Shown here piece after piece: positions 1 through 12,000 of a stretch of 64,000 nucleotides of DNA; the first letter of the stretch is position 1; the number at the start of each line of letters is the position of its first letter. The stretch is from Margaritifera margaritifera (lineage: Eukaryota > Mollusca > Bivalvia > Unionida > Margaritiferidae). Below the pieces are notes generated by a model. It searched no databases. It was not told where the DNA came from and worked only from the letters and a program-made list of their open reading frames with translations. The stretch lies in the NCBI GenBank assembly GCA_029931535.1, contig JAQPZY010001579.1, positions 3,214,501 to 3,278,500 of the forward strand, in the 5' to 3' direction. A program made the position numbers and the translations under genes.

Positions 1-872
1 AGTTAAAGGATCAACACGTGTACTCACCAACCGATCTCATGGCATGCGTAGGAGTGAGTCCATAATAATTCCATCGAAAATATGCACACAGAAGTATAAT
101 ATTTAGTCATAGATCATTATGTGTCTGAATTCAATGCAAAAAAATAATTATAATTGATAAATCATGTAAGGAATGATGAAGCACATTTACAGTGTGTATG
201 CACGTGTACGTCCCAAGGTCAATAAATGGTGTAAGTATAAATTTCATACTGCTATAATTTTATCTGCTACGAATTAGATTACTTTATTGTTTTTGGAAAA
301 CTGATTAATTTTCAGCTGCTTCTTGCTGCTGTCATGTTTACTCTTTGCAAGTCAACCATATTCCTCAATTGATTGCGTGGCGATTGTCTAACAACACCGC
401 CAAGCCATGTGTGCGCGTTGGCACATTCGTTTTTTGATGTTTTATAAATCATTGCCGCATGGTTTGAACAACCTTTAACTTTGAGATTGACTTTGATGAT
501 TGTCAATGACTTAAATTAATTGATTTATACATTCAGGTGCGAATCTTTTATCAACCACCCCAACCACCCCATTGTTTGGTGCTTGGCTGTGTATGCAGTT
601 GAATGAGCAAACATATGTCGGCTATTGTTTGAGCAACGATTGTACACAGAATGCACTGAAGACAAACACAAAAAAGACTTAAACTTAATGACTTTATTGT
701 TCATGTATCAGTAATAATAAGATTAACACTTATCAACTTTAAAATGAGCTGACATCTTTCAAAAATAAACTTAGATCAAAGTGGAGTGATTGACTACTGA
801 CATATTTGAAATGAACATTCACAAACAGTAGTTTAAGAAATTGGCAAAATTATTGTAAAATTTCAGTAGCCA

Positions 873-1078
873 TGCCACGATCATATTATATCCGAATTCA
901 TACACGATCTCTTCTCCAAAATGATAATTAATTTTTTACACATTATTTTTCGTACTTTGAAAAAAAAATTTTTTTTTTTCATGTACGAAAAAATAGATGA
1001 AATTTCGGGAGCCATGCCACGATCATGTTATATCCGAATTAGTGCTATAACGAAGTGTGCTATAGCGGGGTCCTACTG
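873..1078. repeat. Repeat block with foldback and pogo-like right end
   Basis: Two copies of a block containing CCACGATCATATTATATCCG (second copy ATCATG) lie in the same orientation about 138 bases apart. Between them TTTTTCGTAC and GTACGAAAAA form an inverted repeat around a run of A and T. The right edge, GCTATAGCGGGGTCCTACTG followed by TA, resembles the termini of the CAGTG...-type MITEs elsewhere in the window. It is probably a degenerate DNA-transposon fragment. Confidence 0.45.
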
Positions 1079-2140
1079 TACTGTACTTTTCCCTAATTTG
1101 AGACGGTATGCTTGGACATATAATCATCAGTAGAACTTCTCTTATTTACTCACTGTATGGACCCGCTGGACTTTCCTCTTACTTTTGTTTTAAATCTACC
1201 AGTGTTGTTTATTTTTGCTGTGCACAAAATGTGCAAAAGCATATGCATGGATGAGTAAACTTGGTGGGCACATGTATGATCATTAAGAGTTGAAATTGTG
1301 CAGTTACAGTATATTTTTGTCACACAAAATGAGTTCTGATGAATTCTATTACTCAACACATATCACACAAACATTGAATAAAGTCTTACCAGGAATTAAT
1401 TACCATATAAATACACAAATTCTTGTCCACTTGGAATATTTCAGTTTGCTGTCTCTTGAGCATATGCACCCAATCAAATTAGCTTAAAATGTATAGCTAA
1501 TCAAATTAGCTTATAATGCATAGCCAATCGGATTAGCTTTAAATTCTTTATGATACTTATGAAGAAAATTGTAACAAAAGTATTCTTTTAAATATATAAC
1601 AATAATGCTTTTTAAATCCTTGAATGTATTAGCACAAGTTTCTATTTACAAATTATCATAACTTGGACAAACTTAAATTACTTTCAACAAAGAGCAATAT
1701 TTAGAGCCTCTTTTCCTACGCCTTACATAGTGTAAAAACTTTATTTTGTCCTAGCTGAGGACACCTTAGCACTTAACGTGGATCTCTGACTTCTTGATTT
1801 TAACATTTGGCATTAGCACTAAGGTCCATGACATCATAAACTTGTACAGGAGTCCCAGATTACTCCAGTATGATAGAGTCCTCTATAAAATACGCACAAC
1901 CAAGAAACTCGGTGATTATATTCTCTGATGATTTCTTACAACAGTCGCCAAGTAAAAATGGGCTGAGTCTTTTATCTTGTGAGAATCTGTAATCTGCATA
2001 GGTTATACAAGCCCATAATATGGCAGGTTGATTAAATAAAGATTGATTTGCTGGTCTATCAAGCTGCTCAAGTTCAGTCTAATGGTACAGACTTTCCAGA
2101 CTACTTCTATTAATATCTCCATGAGACAAGATATAAGGAT

Positions 2141-2291
2141 ATTTTCTTTTCCTACGTTAATACTGGATATATTTCATCATGTGGTACAAAAAACATGATA
2201 TTTTAACAAGTGGCAATGCCACGAATTAAAATATTTCGTTTTTGGTACTATAAGATGAAATATATCCAGTACTTATGCAGGAAAAGAAAAT
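2141..2291. mobile_element. Foldback (hairpin) MITE, copy 1
   Basis: Arms of about 38 bases, containing TACTGGATATATTTCATC on the left and its complement on the right, bracket a loop that is itself largely self-complementary down to GTGGCAATGCCAC at the centre. The whole 150 bases can fold as one hairpin. It shares the GGATATATTTCAT arm core with the foldback at 38446-38555, so the two belong to one family. Confidence 0.65.
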
Positions 2292-2765
2292 TTTCTTTTT
2301 ATTATATAGCAAACTTGCTTCAGAATCGAATTATAGAAGATTAAACTCACTCTTCAGCACAACACCCCCATCCCCCTTTTCATAAATTCACCTCACTTTT
2401 ATAGGCTGATGATATAAATATCAGTGACTTAAGAGAGTGGTAGGATTGGGATGACCTATTCTGTCGCAGTAAATTAAATTTGTGACATTTTGTAAACTAC
2501 TTGATAACATCTGACCACAAAGTGAGTCAGATTCAGCAATGCATAACAGATGGTTTATCATTGTTATCAAGGAAGTAAGGGGAAATAACTTCATAGAGAC
2601 ATGAATGGATTTGAGTCAGATTTCTTCAGCAAACATTAATTTCCATGTCTGAAAAGTAATACAGTTTTTGTTTATTTGTTCTAGCTCACAAAGTGCTTGC
2701 TTTTGTTGCTGCAGGTATAACTTCTGTCAGCACACAATCAAGCGTCGCATGTTATAATGGGAAAT

Positions 2766-2820
2766 CTTATATTTTCACATGTGAAAATATAAGGTTATAT
2801 TTTTCACAGGTGAAAATATA
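2766..2820. repeat. Perfect 28-bp palindrome followed by a near-copy
   Basis: Positions 2766-2793 are a perfect palindrome centred on CACATGTG. Positions 2795-2820 repeat the same ATATTTTTCAC...GTGAAAATAT arrangement with one central mismatch (CACAGGTG). Confidence 0.7.
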
Positions 2821-2912
2821 GAATGAAAAAATATGAAAATTATTTTGCCAATAAGTTTCTAAATTTCACGTTTAAGTATATAATAAACAGCTCTATTTTA
2901 TATTCTTTCTAG

Positions 2913-3037
2913 GAAACTCAATCAAGAATCTGCAAATCTGACTGCATAAAGTTTGTGTGGAAGGCATATGAGTGGAGCATGTGCATCTCATTCAATAAAA
3001 CCATTTGTGGAGAGGGGACCCAGACTCGTAGTGTCAG
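2913..3037 (+). CDS. THSD7A: THSD7-like exon A (TSP1 repeat)
   Basis: The exon follows a pyrimidine-rich acceptor (TATTCTTTCTAG) and ends at CAG|GTATTT. It reads ETQSRICKSDC, the end of one TSP1 repeat, then FVWKAYEWSMC and CGEGTQTRSV, the tryptophan and arginine strands of the next. It contains one N-glycosylation sequon (NKT). It ends with two bases of an Arg codon (phase 2), completed by the A that opens the next exon. It is the first recognisable exon in the window, so the gene must start upstream. Confidence 0.85.
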
Positions 3038-6000
3038 GTATTTTTTGTCTTGCTTATAATAGCTGATAGCAGGACGTGGCTATAATTTTTCTGGCTGTCT
3101 TGGTGGTACCATTTTAGGTCATATAGTGTTACCCTTATCCATACATACATCCATCTGGCTGTCTGTCTGTCACACCTTTGTTAGGTTTTACAATTAGGTC
3201 AGTTTCATGCCCTGATCCTTGTTATATGATCACATTTCTAATTTGTAGTCAACAATGTTGCGATTTTGTGTTAAAAGGTTTTCAAGCTTAGGTAAAAAAT
3301 TATACATCACATGGTGATTTGAGATCTGGTGTTCAGCAGAGCTTTTTTATTATAAGCCACTGCCATATTCATTGGAGAGAGCATATTGACCTTTCTTGGA
3401 ATTTATTCATGTATGTATATGACCTCAGGTCATTAGGTCGATAACGAGGCTAAACTAGGTGCATGCAATAGCAGTTGCATCATCGATAGTCTTTGAAGAA
3501 GAAGGAGCAATGAAATCAAAAGATTGTTGCTATATATCATGATGAAGGACTGCACATCAAGATAAAGAACAACATTTTTGTTGGTTGATCAAGCAGCCAT
3601 TTCCTTTAAAAATGTCAACATCAAACTTTATTTGTGGTATTATGTAAGCTACTTCAGTACTATGTAGATTGTTTCTTTGATCTTATCTCTTTTTCATGTT
3701 AGTGTGAGAGGTGGTACCTTGACAGTCTAATTTTAATTACATTGTAGTGAATGATGTTATGTGTTGTTTTCTGGTTTGTTTGCTGAACTGCCTTGCTTAG
3801 CCTCATTTTTGTAATACATGAATATTAATGATGATCATATTAAGAATGTTCTATAGTATTGTTCATGTTTGTTTATCCCACCCATCCTTGTACTTCCCCT
3901 CCATCTGTCATGAAAGTTGTTTTTGCTCGATAACTTTGGAAGGACTTCATGGACTGAGATCAATTTTTGTGTAGGGCATTAGGTAAAGAAGATGTAGTTC
4001 AGTTGGAGTTACAGTCCCTGTTTCACTTGGAAGTTTTCCTTTACATCAAAAATTTTATTTCAGTTTAATTGCTTGTAAAAGATTTCATGGATTGAAAACA
4101 TTTTTTTTATTAAAAAACAAAACACAAGTTAGGTTTTCTATTATTTCTTTGGAAATTGGACATAATTATGGCCCTGTTTTACTTAGGAACCATTGCCATT
4201 TAATTTTTGGGCAGGGGGAATGGAATTTTCTTTTGAGCCTGGATATTGCTTTTCATTTACCTCAAGATACCTTTTTTTTCTTAGGCTAATATAGTGAATA
4301 TAATTAGCTGTGTTTTCTTCTAAAAATCAGAAGAAGAATATTTTTTCAAGCTCTTTGGGTGCCAGAATATTTTTTAACTAAAAAATCCCAGGCACACACA
4401 CCCCAAAAAAATTAAATGGTTAGTTCCTTAGAAGTTTGAGTAAGGTTTCTTCAGTTATACCCCTCTGGTCATCTTTGTCCTCTGGACAACATTTCTAGTC
4501 TTCTACAATTGGTATTAGATTTTAATGACCATTCATATATTGAATAGATTTTAATGAGATATTATGCATTATTATATACTCATTTTTTTCTCCATTAACT
4601 TTGCATTGTCAGAATCATGCAGTATTTCTCCATACTGCACGGCTTCATACTGCACGACACGTGTGTCTAAAAATAGTATCGCATGTTAGGAACTACTTTT
4701 TATTGTAAACAAACAATGTACGCAAATGTAGCAGACACCGGAGCTTTTGCTTTATTAGATTTGTCTGTGGATGAACTAAACAAGCTGTTTGAGAGTAGAG
4801 ATGATAAAACTGACGATGTGGATGAATTCATTCAGTCACAAAAGAATCTTTCAACCAAGCAAGTGCCTGAACGTGATATTCACAATGTACAGAGGTGGCT
4901 TTATGACAACAAACGTGAGGCATGCAGTATTGAAAATATCATTCTGATCATTTAAACACTTATTTAACCGATGGTTCAGACTATGAACTGTGCTCTCTAG
5001 AGTCTATAAAAAAATAGCACAAAAAGGCATCTTATGATCAAATGATATTCCGTTTCTCTCGGAGACCACCAATTTTACAAGTCAGTCAAAGCGGGTTTTG
5101 GTATAAAAGCAAGTGCCTCAGAGCCAAGAAGCCACGATAACGAAGAAGCCTTATCTTCCGCTGACGAAATGGGCTATCATACCCCAGCCGCTTTGCAATT
5201 TTGCCTGTTTTTTTTTTTTTTTTTTTTTTTGAGAAATTGTTTGGATTTATAGTGACAGTATATATAAATATGTCATCTATAGCTGGTAATAAGAATGGCA
5301 ATAAATGTACTTACTTTTCTGCATCTTGAATTTCTTCAAAATGTACCTTCTGATCCATGGCGCGAAATTGCACTGCATTCTAGACTACATTTTCAACAGA
5401 AATCACATTCCAAAGGAGAATTTACTGCACTCCAAAACGAAATGAATTTGATATTCCCTAACAAAAATATTGAATTCTGCATCTTCTTGAGAATTTCAAT
5501 TAAAAGAATTTCATATTTTGTCCACCTTATGATTCCAAACTATCAATGGCAGGACAGTAACACGTGTAGCTTGCTGTCGAGGCCAGTCCCTCTAGCTACA
5601 TGTACATCGTACGTAATAGACCCAGCTAATAACACAAGACCACCCGAATCTACAAGAGCAGAATTTCGTTGAATCGACAGAAAAATCAAATCCCTCCATT
5701 CCAGAGCAACTGGGAAAGTTGTTCCAAGGCGCAGTCATTCACAATATGACTCAAAATTTAAATTTTAAGTAGACGAAAATGAGATTTCTTTTTTAAACGA
5801 ATGACTGAGCGCGCGGTACTCTACCAAGTTCAAAGGTCACTGGGTGGTGCCATGTGCGCATGAATACTGTTACTGTGTATTGGTTTAACCTCAGTTGTGT
5901 ATTTACTTTAGAATATAGCAGAAATTCAGTTACTTTGTTTCTTGTAGTGTGTTCTTTTTATTATTCAGCCTTAGGTAGAAAAGCAAAATGAGTATATAAT

Positions 6001-9000
6001 AAAAAGGTTACTGCATTTGTATGGGAAAATATGAACTCGTTTTTTCTGAGCTATACTGCACTCCTGACTTCATGCAGTATAGCTCAGAAAACTCGTTCAT
6101 ATTTTCCCATACAAATGCAGTAACCTATAATTATAATATACTCATTGTTTTTCTCCACTAACTTTACATTGTCAGAATCATATTTCTCTATATGGCACTG
6201 CTTCATATTGAACACCATGTGTGTCCAAAAATAATTCTTGTTTTCAGTGTTGCAGTTTTCAATTATTCCCTATCACATCATTGATGACATCAGAATGTTT
6301 TGTTATAAAGAGCGCTACAGTTGGTTACATACACTGGGGTCATCAAGAGGCATCGGCTGTGAAAGACAAGTTCCTCTTTTTCTCCATGCATTATACATGT
6401 ATAGGGAGATAAAACAGGATCATTTAAGAATACCTCCTAGATATAAAAAATGAGTATATACATGTAATAAATAAGTTACTACATTTGAATGGGAAAATAT
6501 GAATGAGTTTTATCCTGGCAATATTGCACTCCTAACATTGTGCAGTATAACTCAGAATAAACTTGTTCATATTTTCCCATACAAATGTAGTAATCTATAC
6601 TTTTCATCCTGCTTTAGTGTATGTTATAACTGCATGAATTATTGATTATTTACTTAAAAGGGTTTGTGGCCATGGAAACGTAGGAAATACAGCCGCTTTC
6701 ACATTATTATTTCCACCAAGATTTAGTAATCCAGTTGATAATAATTTGGACTGCCATCTATCCAGACTTGCATTTAATGCCATATTACTGTAAAGCTAAG
6801 TAGTACTGTTTTCATTAATTTTCTCAGTAATTTATGAAAGAAAAACACAATAAATGTTCACATGATGGTCCTCAAAGGAACACACATCTGTAAGGAACTA
6901 TATAAATGGGTTTGTGGCTCATTGGTGCGTGTAGCCTGCAACAATAGTAAAACCATATCATTGGACATCACACTAGGTATGGCCAGATGTTGTGATATTA
7001 TGGTCCCATTCATATTTTTCATCATTCAGGTTTCTACAGCACATTCATTTTCAAACACACAAAGAATCTGTACAACTATTTCTTTTCTGAACATAAGAAC
7101 AGAAAGGTCACAGTACAACTCAGTAAAACCTTCTTACAGTGGACACTTGGAACCAAAAGTTGTGGCCATTTGATAGAGGTAGTTAGTATACAGAGATTTG
7201 CTAGTACATGTATTAGAACGGCCTTATTGGTACCCAAATATGTGGTCAGTCAGCAGAAAAAGTCATGTTACTAATAGAATGACTTTATTGGTACCAAAAT
7301 AAGTGGCCAGTCAGCAGAAAATGCCATGTTGCTAATAGAATGACTTTATTGGTACCAAATTATGTGGCCAGTCAGCAGATCAAGCCATGTTACTAAGAGG
7401 TTGGGTACAAGAAGTTTTATCATTTTTCTCCAGTAAAAATATAATATATAGATTATTAAATGTTGAGTGAGAATTTAACAAATATTTTTAAAAAAAAAAG
7501 TTTTCAAGATCGTTGTAACTGATTGGTTGTTTTCTTGATCATAAGTTTTCATAAATTATCAAACATTATTGCCATGCAAAATGTATACTAAGTTCTCTAT
7601 ACAATATGGCCATAATTTTTGTAGAATATGGCCATATTTTTAATACAAATATAGCCATATTTTTCTACATTTTGATCACATTTTCTATACAATATGACCA
7701 TAATTTTGCATACAGTATGGTCATATTTTCTATACAGTATGATCATATTTTCTATACAATATGATCATAGTTTCTATACCATATGACCTTATTTTCTTAC
7801 ATGTCCTGTCTAGAGACTTAATTTCCCAGACAGAAATGTTCAGTATTGTATGCAGGTTGCCAAATGTGTCAGGGTTGATTTTACATATATTTCTTGCTCT
7901 GTCGCTATATAAAGGCTGAGTTTTATAACTGACCTTTAGGGAAAGTCAGATCCCAAAAAGTAGCTACTGTCCTGAGGGGCAGCTGAATTCAAGGATTCTG
8001 TTTGATATTCCCCTCCCCCTTTTATAGTGCAGTCTCTTTAGTAGAAAAATATATTGTACACTAATTTTGCTTGATCTTTTTTTCATTCAGATGTGAAGCA
8101 GTAAGTGCAGATGGCCAAATGGTAGACAAAGTAGATTCACAGAAATGTCAACCACATCTGCGTCCTGTTGATAAGCAGTCATGTTATGCTCCTTGTGTGG
8201 GTGACTGTGTTTTTAGCGATTGGTCAGAGTGGTCACTGTGTAAACAGGCAAGTTACATCACATTACAGCATATAGTAAGGATATGAAATCATACTACAAT
8301 CTGTAATTTGACATATTTGAATGAGCATGAAAAAAAAAGCTCTTGCACATCGTTGAGTCTCATTCAGCCAGACTTTTGCATGGCTCCGTGTGATCTTCCC
8401 CATCAAGAATCTGGTAAAAAAAAAAAAAATGAGCTTTTTGGTAATGCCAGAATGAGGCCTTACCCAAAATTGGAAAATCACTTTTATTGGCTGATGAGAT
8501 GAGGTGAAGTCCTATGTCATTGTGATATTAAAATGATGTCACTTCACCTTTACATAAACATTTTCATTGGCTAATTGATACACACCTCATGTATCAGTAA
8601 TTATGTGTTGAATTATATCTTTTTAAGTTTTCAGTACTTTTCATATTTTGACTTGAATGAAGAAAATGTGTCAAGAAACTTTTGAGATTTCACCTCTACA
8701 GAGTTTAACTGAAGTATCTTCTGTCAGGAACAGAGATAAAAAGCCACATGAGAATCTTGTTGAACGAGAATAGATTTCCTTCAGACTGAAAGAGGGCATG
8801 GTGTAGGGTGAAAGGGGAAGGGAATTCATGTCTTATATCCATACTAGTACTTCTGGACACCCCTAGTAAATAGCTGCCATTTGCATGGTCAATTATTACT
8901 GTTACCTGATGAAAATATCCCCTCTAGTAAAACAGGCTTTCCGGAAGTCTGTTTGACATCATATCAGCATGAAAGGGGCAGGATACTAATGTCTTATCTC

Positions 9001-12000
9001 CATATAAGCACTCTGAACCCCCCTATTAAACAACTGTAATTTGCATGGCAAATTCTTAGTGCCACCTGATGGGAATATCCCCTCTAGTAAAACAGGCTTT
9101 CTGGAAGTTTCTATGACATCATATCACATGCTAGCATATTAGATGTATCCTAAATAGCCAATCAGAAATAAGAAGACATTGAAAATTCCTCAAAATGAAA
9201 ATGGCTGCCACCATCTTTGCACCTAGAATTATGGAATGCAGATTGTCAAAAAAAACTGTGAATACTAATTTATTTTGAGACCTTTTTAATAATCAAGAAA
9301 ATCTGTTTTATAAACAAAACAAACTCAAAACAAGCCCAAATAACCTACACAGCATTGATGATGATAGCCTATTTTGAAGACCATCATTGAGTAATATCTA
9401 TTTTTGCACAGATACCTATGACTTGCTGCTTGATGTACAAGTAAGAAAGAAGGTTGCTCTTTACCGTTATATACTATAGAAAGAAGCAATAAGCACTAAA
9501 TATTGAATTTGAATGCTTCACATATATATATGTCAGTGTGCAATTTTTCCCAGTCAGCCATATTTGGATACTGTCAGCTGGTGGCATGCTATTTCTTTGA
9601 TAGCACATGTAACAACATACATTTATACTGAGTTATAGTTCATTAGTAAGGTGTATGGGGCAAAGGGTTAAGCATCCAATTGTGCTTGCCTTTGTGCAGT
9701 GTTGCTAAATAATAAATGAAATAGGCCACATACAATTCTCAGATATGGCTATTCTTTAAGGCATGATTGATACATCACATATAACTTTTCAAGCTGCTTG
9801 TACAGTGATCCCTCATTATAAATCCCCTCAGTATTACACTTTTTCTCTTATAACTGAAATATTGTCATGGATCGCATTAAATTGAATAAGTTTTGTTTTA
9901 TCATTGCTATATAATATGCTTTACTTGATTCTAGTTCTTGCCTAATGGAAGCTAATTATAATAGGAGTTCACATTAATACAAGCCTAATTTGTCCTTTTT
10001 TGTACTAATGTGACTCTGTCTTCTTGGAATTTGCCTCAGTATAAGACTCCCTTGCTTATAATGTGGGTCACTTTTTTGACTCCCATGAACACCATTATAA
10101 AGAGGATCACTGTATATAAAAGTGACAGTGCTAAATGTACCAGTGTTTACAAACAGTTCATCTTTACATTATTAAGGAGTATGATTTTTTTGTAATGAGT
10201 AAACTTAAGATGCAGTGTATGAATTTTTTGTAATGACTAAACTTGAGATGCATTGTATGAATTTTTTGTAATGTGTAAACTTAAGATGCATTGTATGAAT
10301 TTTTGGTAAAGAGTAACCTTACGATTCATTGTATACATTTTTTGTAATGAGTAAACTTAAGACTATTTGTATGAATTTTTTGTAACGAGTAAACTTAAGA
10401 TGCATTGTATGAATTTTTTGTAATGAGTAAACTTAAGATGCATTGTGTGAATTTTTTGTAATGAGTAAACTTAATATTCATTGTATGAATTTTTGTAATG
10501 AGTAAACTTAAGATGGATTGTATGCATTTTTTGTAACGAGTAAACTTAAAATTCATTTTATGAATTTTTGTAATGAGTAAACTTAAGATGCATTGTATGA
10601 ATTTTTGGTAAAGAGTAACCTTACGATTCATTGTATACATTTTTTGTAATGAGTAAACTTAAGATTATTTGTATGAATTTTTTGTAACGAGTAAACTTAA
10701 GATGCATTGTATGAATTTTTTGTAATGAGTAAACTTAAGATTCATTGTTTGAATTTTTTGTAATGATTAAACTTAAGATTAATTTTTTTCAATTTTTTTT
10801 AATGAGTAAACTTAAGATTCATTGTTTGAATTTTTTGTAATGAGTAAACTTAAGATTCATTGTTTGAATTTTTTGTAATAAGTAAACTTAAGATTCGTTG
10901 TTTGCATTTTTTTTAATGAGTAAACTTAAGATTCATTGTATGAATTTTTTGTAATGAGTAAACTTAAGATTCATTGTTTTAATTTTGTTGTAATGAGTAA
11001 ACTTAAGATGCATTGTATGAAATAGAATTCAACACTCTTACTAAGGTCTTTTACAAACTTTACATTCCATCAAGAATAAATCATTGGAATGTACAACGAT
11101 GATAAACAGTGTTAATAATATTGGTCTTTCAGCTGTAACTATTTATGTCTGGAATTATATATTGAGAATTGTCTGACTATGAACAAATAACAGCATCCAT
11201 TTGTATTGAGTAATACAGTGATTCTTTAATATAAAATGCTCTTCAGTGTAGTCATGAAAGTGTACCATGGTATAGATGAGATCGCCTTATACAAGGATAC
11301 CCTGTATATGGAAAAATATAACTCAACCAGTCTAATAGGATCCTTATTAGGATCCCATATTATATTAGGCATTATGTTAGACTGAGGTGCTTTATAATGA
11401 GGGAGAATTGTATTGTCCACTGGTAGCCATGGATCCCATTATACTGGGGTATATTAAATGGAAAATATTATTTAACCTATGCAATGGGATCTCGGACTGT
11501 TCCTGTTACATCAGGGACTGTGTTATACTGAGGTGCTTTGCAGTAGGGATCACTGTATTTGTTTCAGACTTTGAGAAGTTATTTCTTTTATATTCAATGA
11601 AACCTGTCTCTTTCATCCAATACTTCTTAACTGGGATCCGGGCTCACTGGGGTCACAAAATTTCATATACCTTATCTTCCATATATTAAATTTATCACTA
11701 AGTAATTTGGTATACTTCCAGGTGTGGTCAAAGTACACAAATAAATTTAATTTGTAATATGCATTCAAAGTACACAAATAAATTTAATTTGTAATATGCA
11801 TTCAAAGTACACAAATAAATTTGATTTGTAATATGCATTCAAAGTACACAAATGAATTTAATTTTTAATATGCATTCAAAGTACACAAATGAATTTAATT
11901 TTTAATATGCATTCAAAGTACACAAATGAATTTAATTTTTAATATGCATTCAAAGTACACAAATGAATTTAATTTTTAGCATTTAGTCCAAAGTTGTCAG

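Larger units (their letters stand above)
1..2912. other. Non-coding DNA upstream of exon A (probable intron)
   Basis: I found no TSP1 exon here although the gene must continue 5'. The stretch holds a duplicated 30-base block (873-905 and 1011-1040, containing GCCATGCCACGATCAT) around a poly-A/poly-T foldback. It also holds three copies of an approximately 27-bp tandem repeat (about 1473-1540), a long foldback element at 2141-2291 and a perfect palindrome at 2766-2793. The rest is unannotated AT-rich sequence. Confidence 0.6.
3038..8090 (+). other. Intron 1 of the THSD7-like gene
   Basis: A GT-AG intron in phase 2. Besides the features listed separately (Crypton-like relic, paired hairpin elements, minisatellites), 3060-4460 is repeat-like AT-rich sequence without coding signal. 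Its start (3110-3260) is similar to 16640-16760, just after exon D: both carry AGGTCATATA, a TGTTACCCT word and CACACCTT in the same order. Part of 4190-4320 resembles 52540-52660. Confidence 0.7.

Noticed and set aside
312..506. Minus-strand 64-codon frame with GC content above its surroundings (HTWLGGVVRQSPRNQL)
   Set aside because: It looks somewhat coding-like but I recognise no family, and there are stops just upstream. It could be a fragment of a repeat protein, but the evidence is too thin for a feature.
8248..8253. Alternative GT donor for exon B at 8252
   Set aside because: It changes the phase so that exon C would read into a stop immediately.
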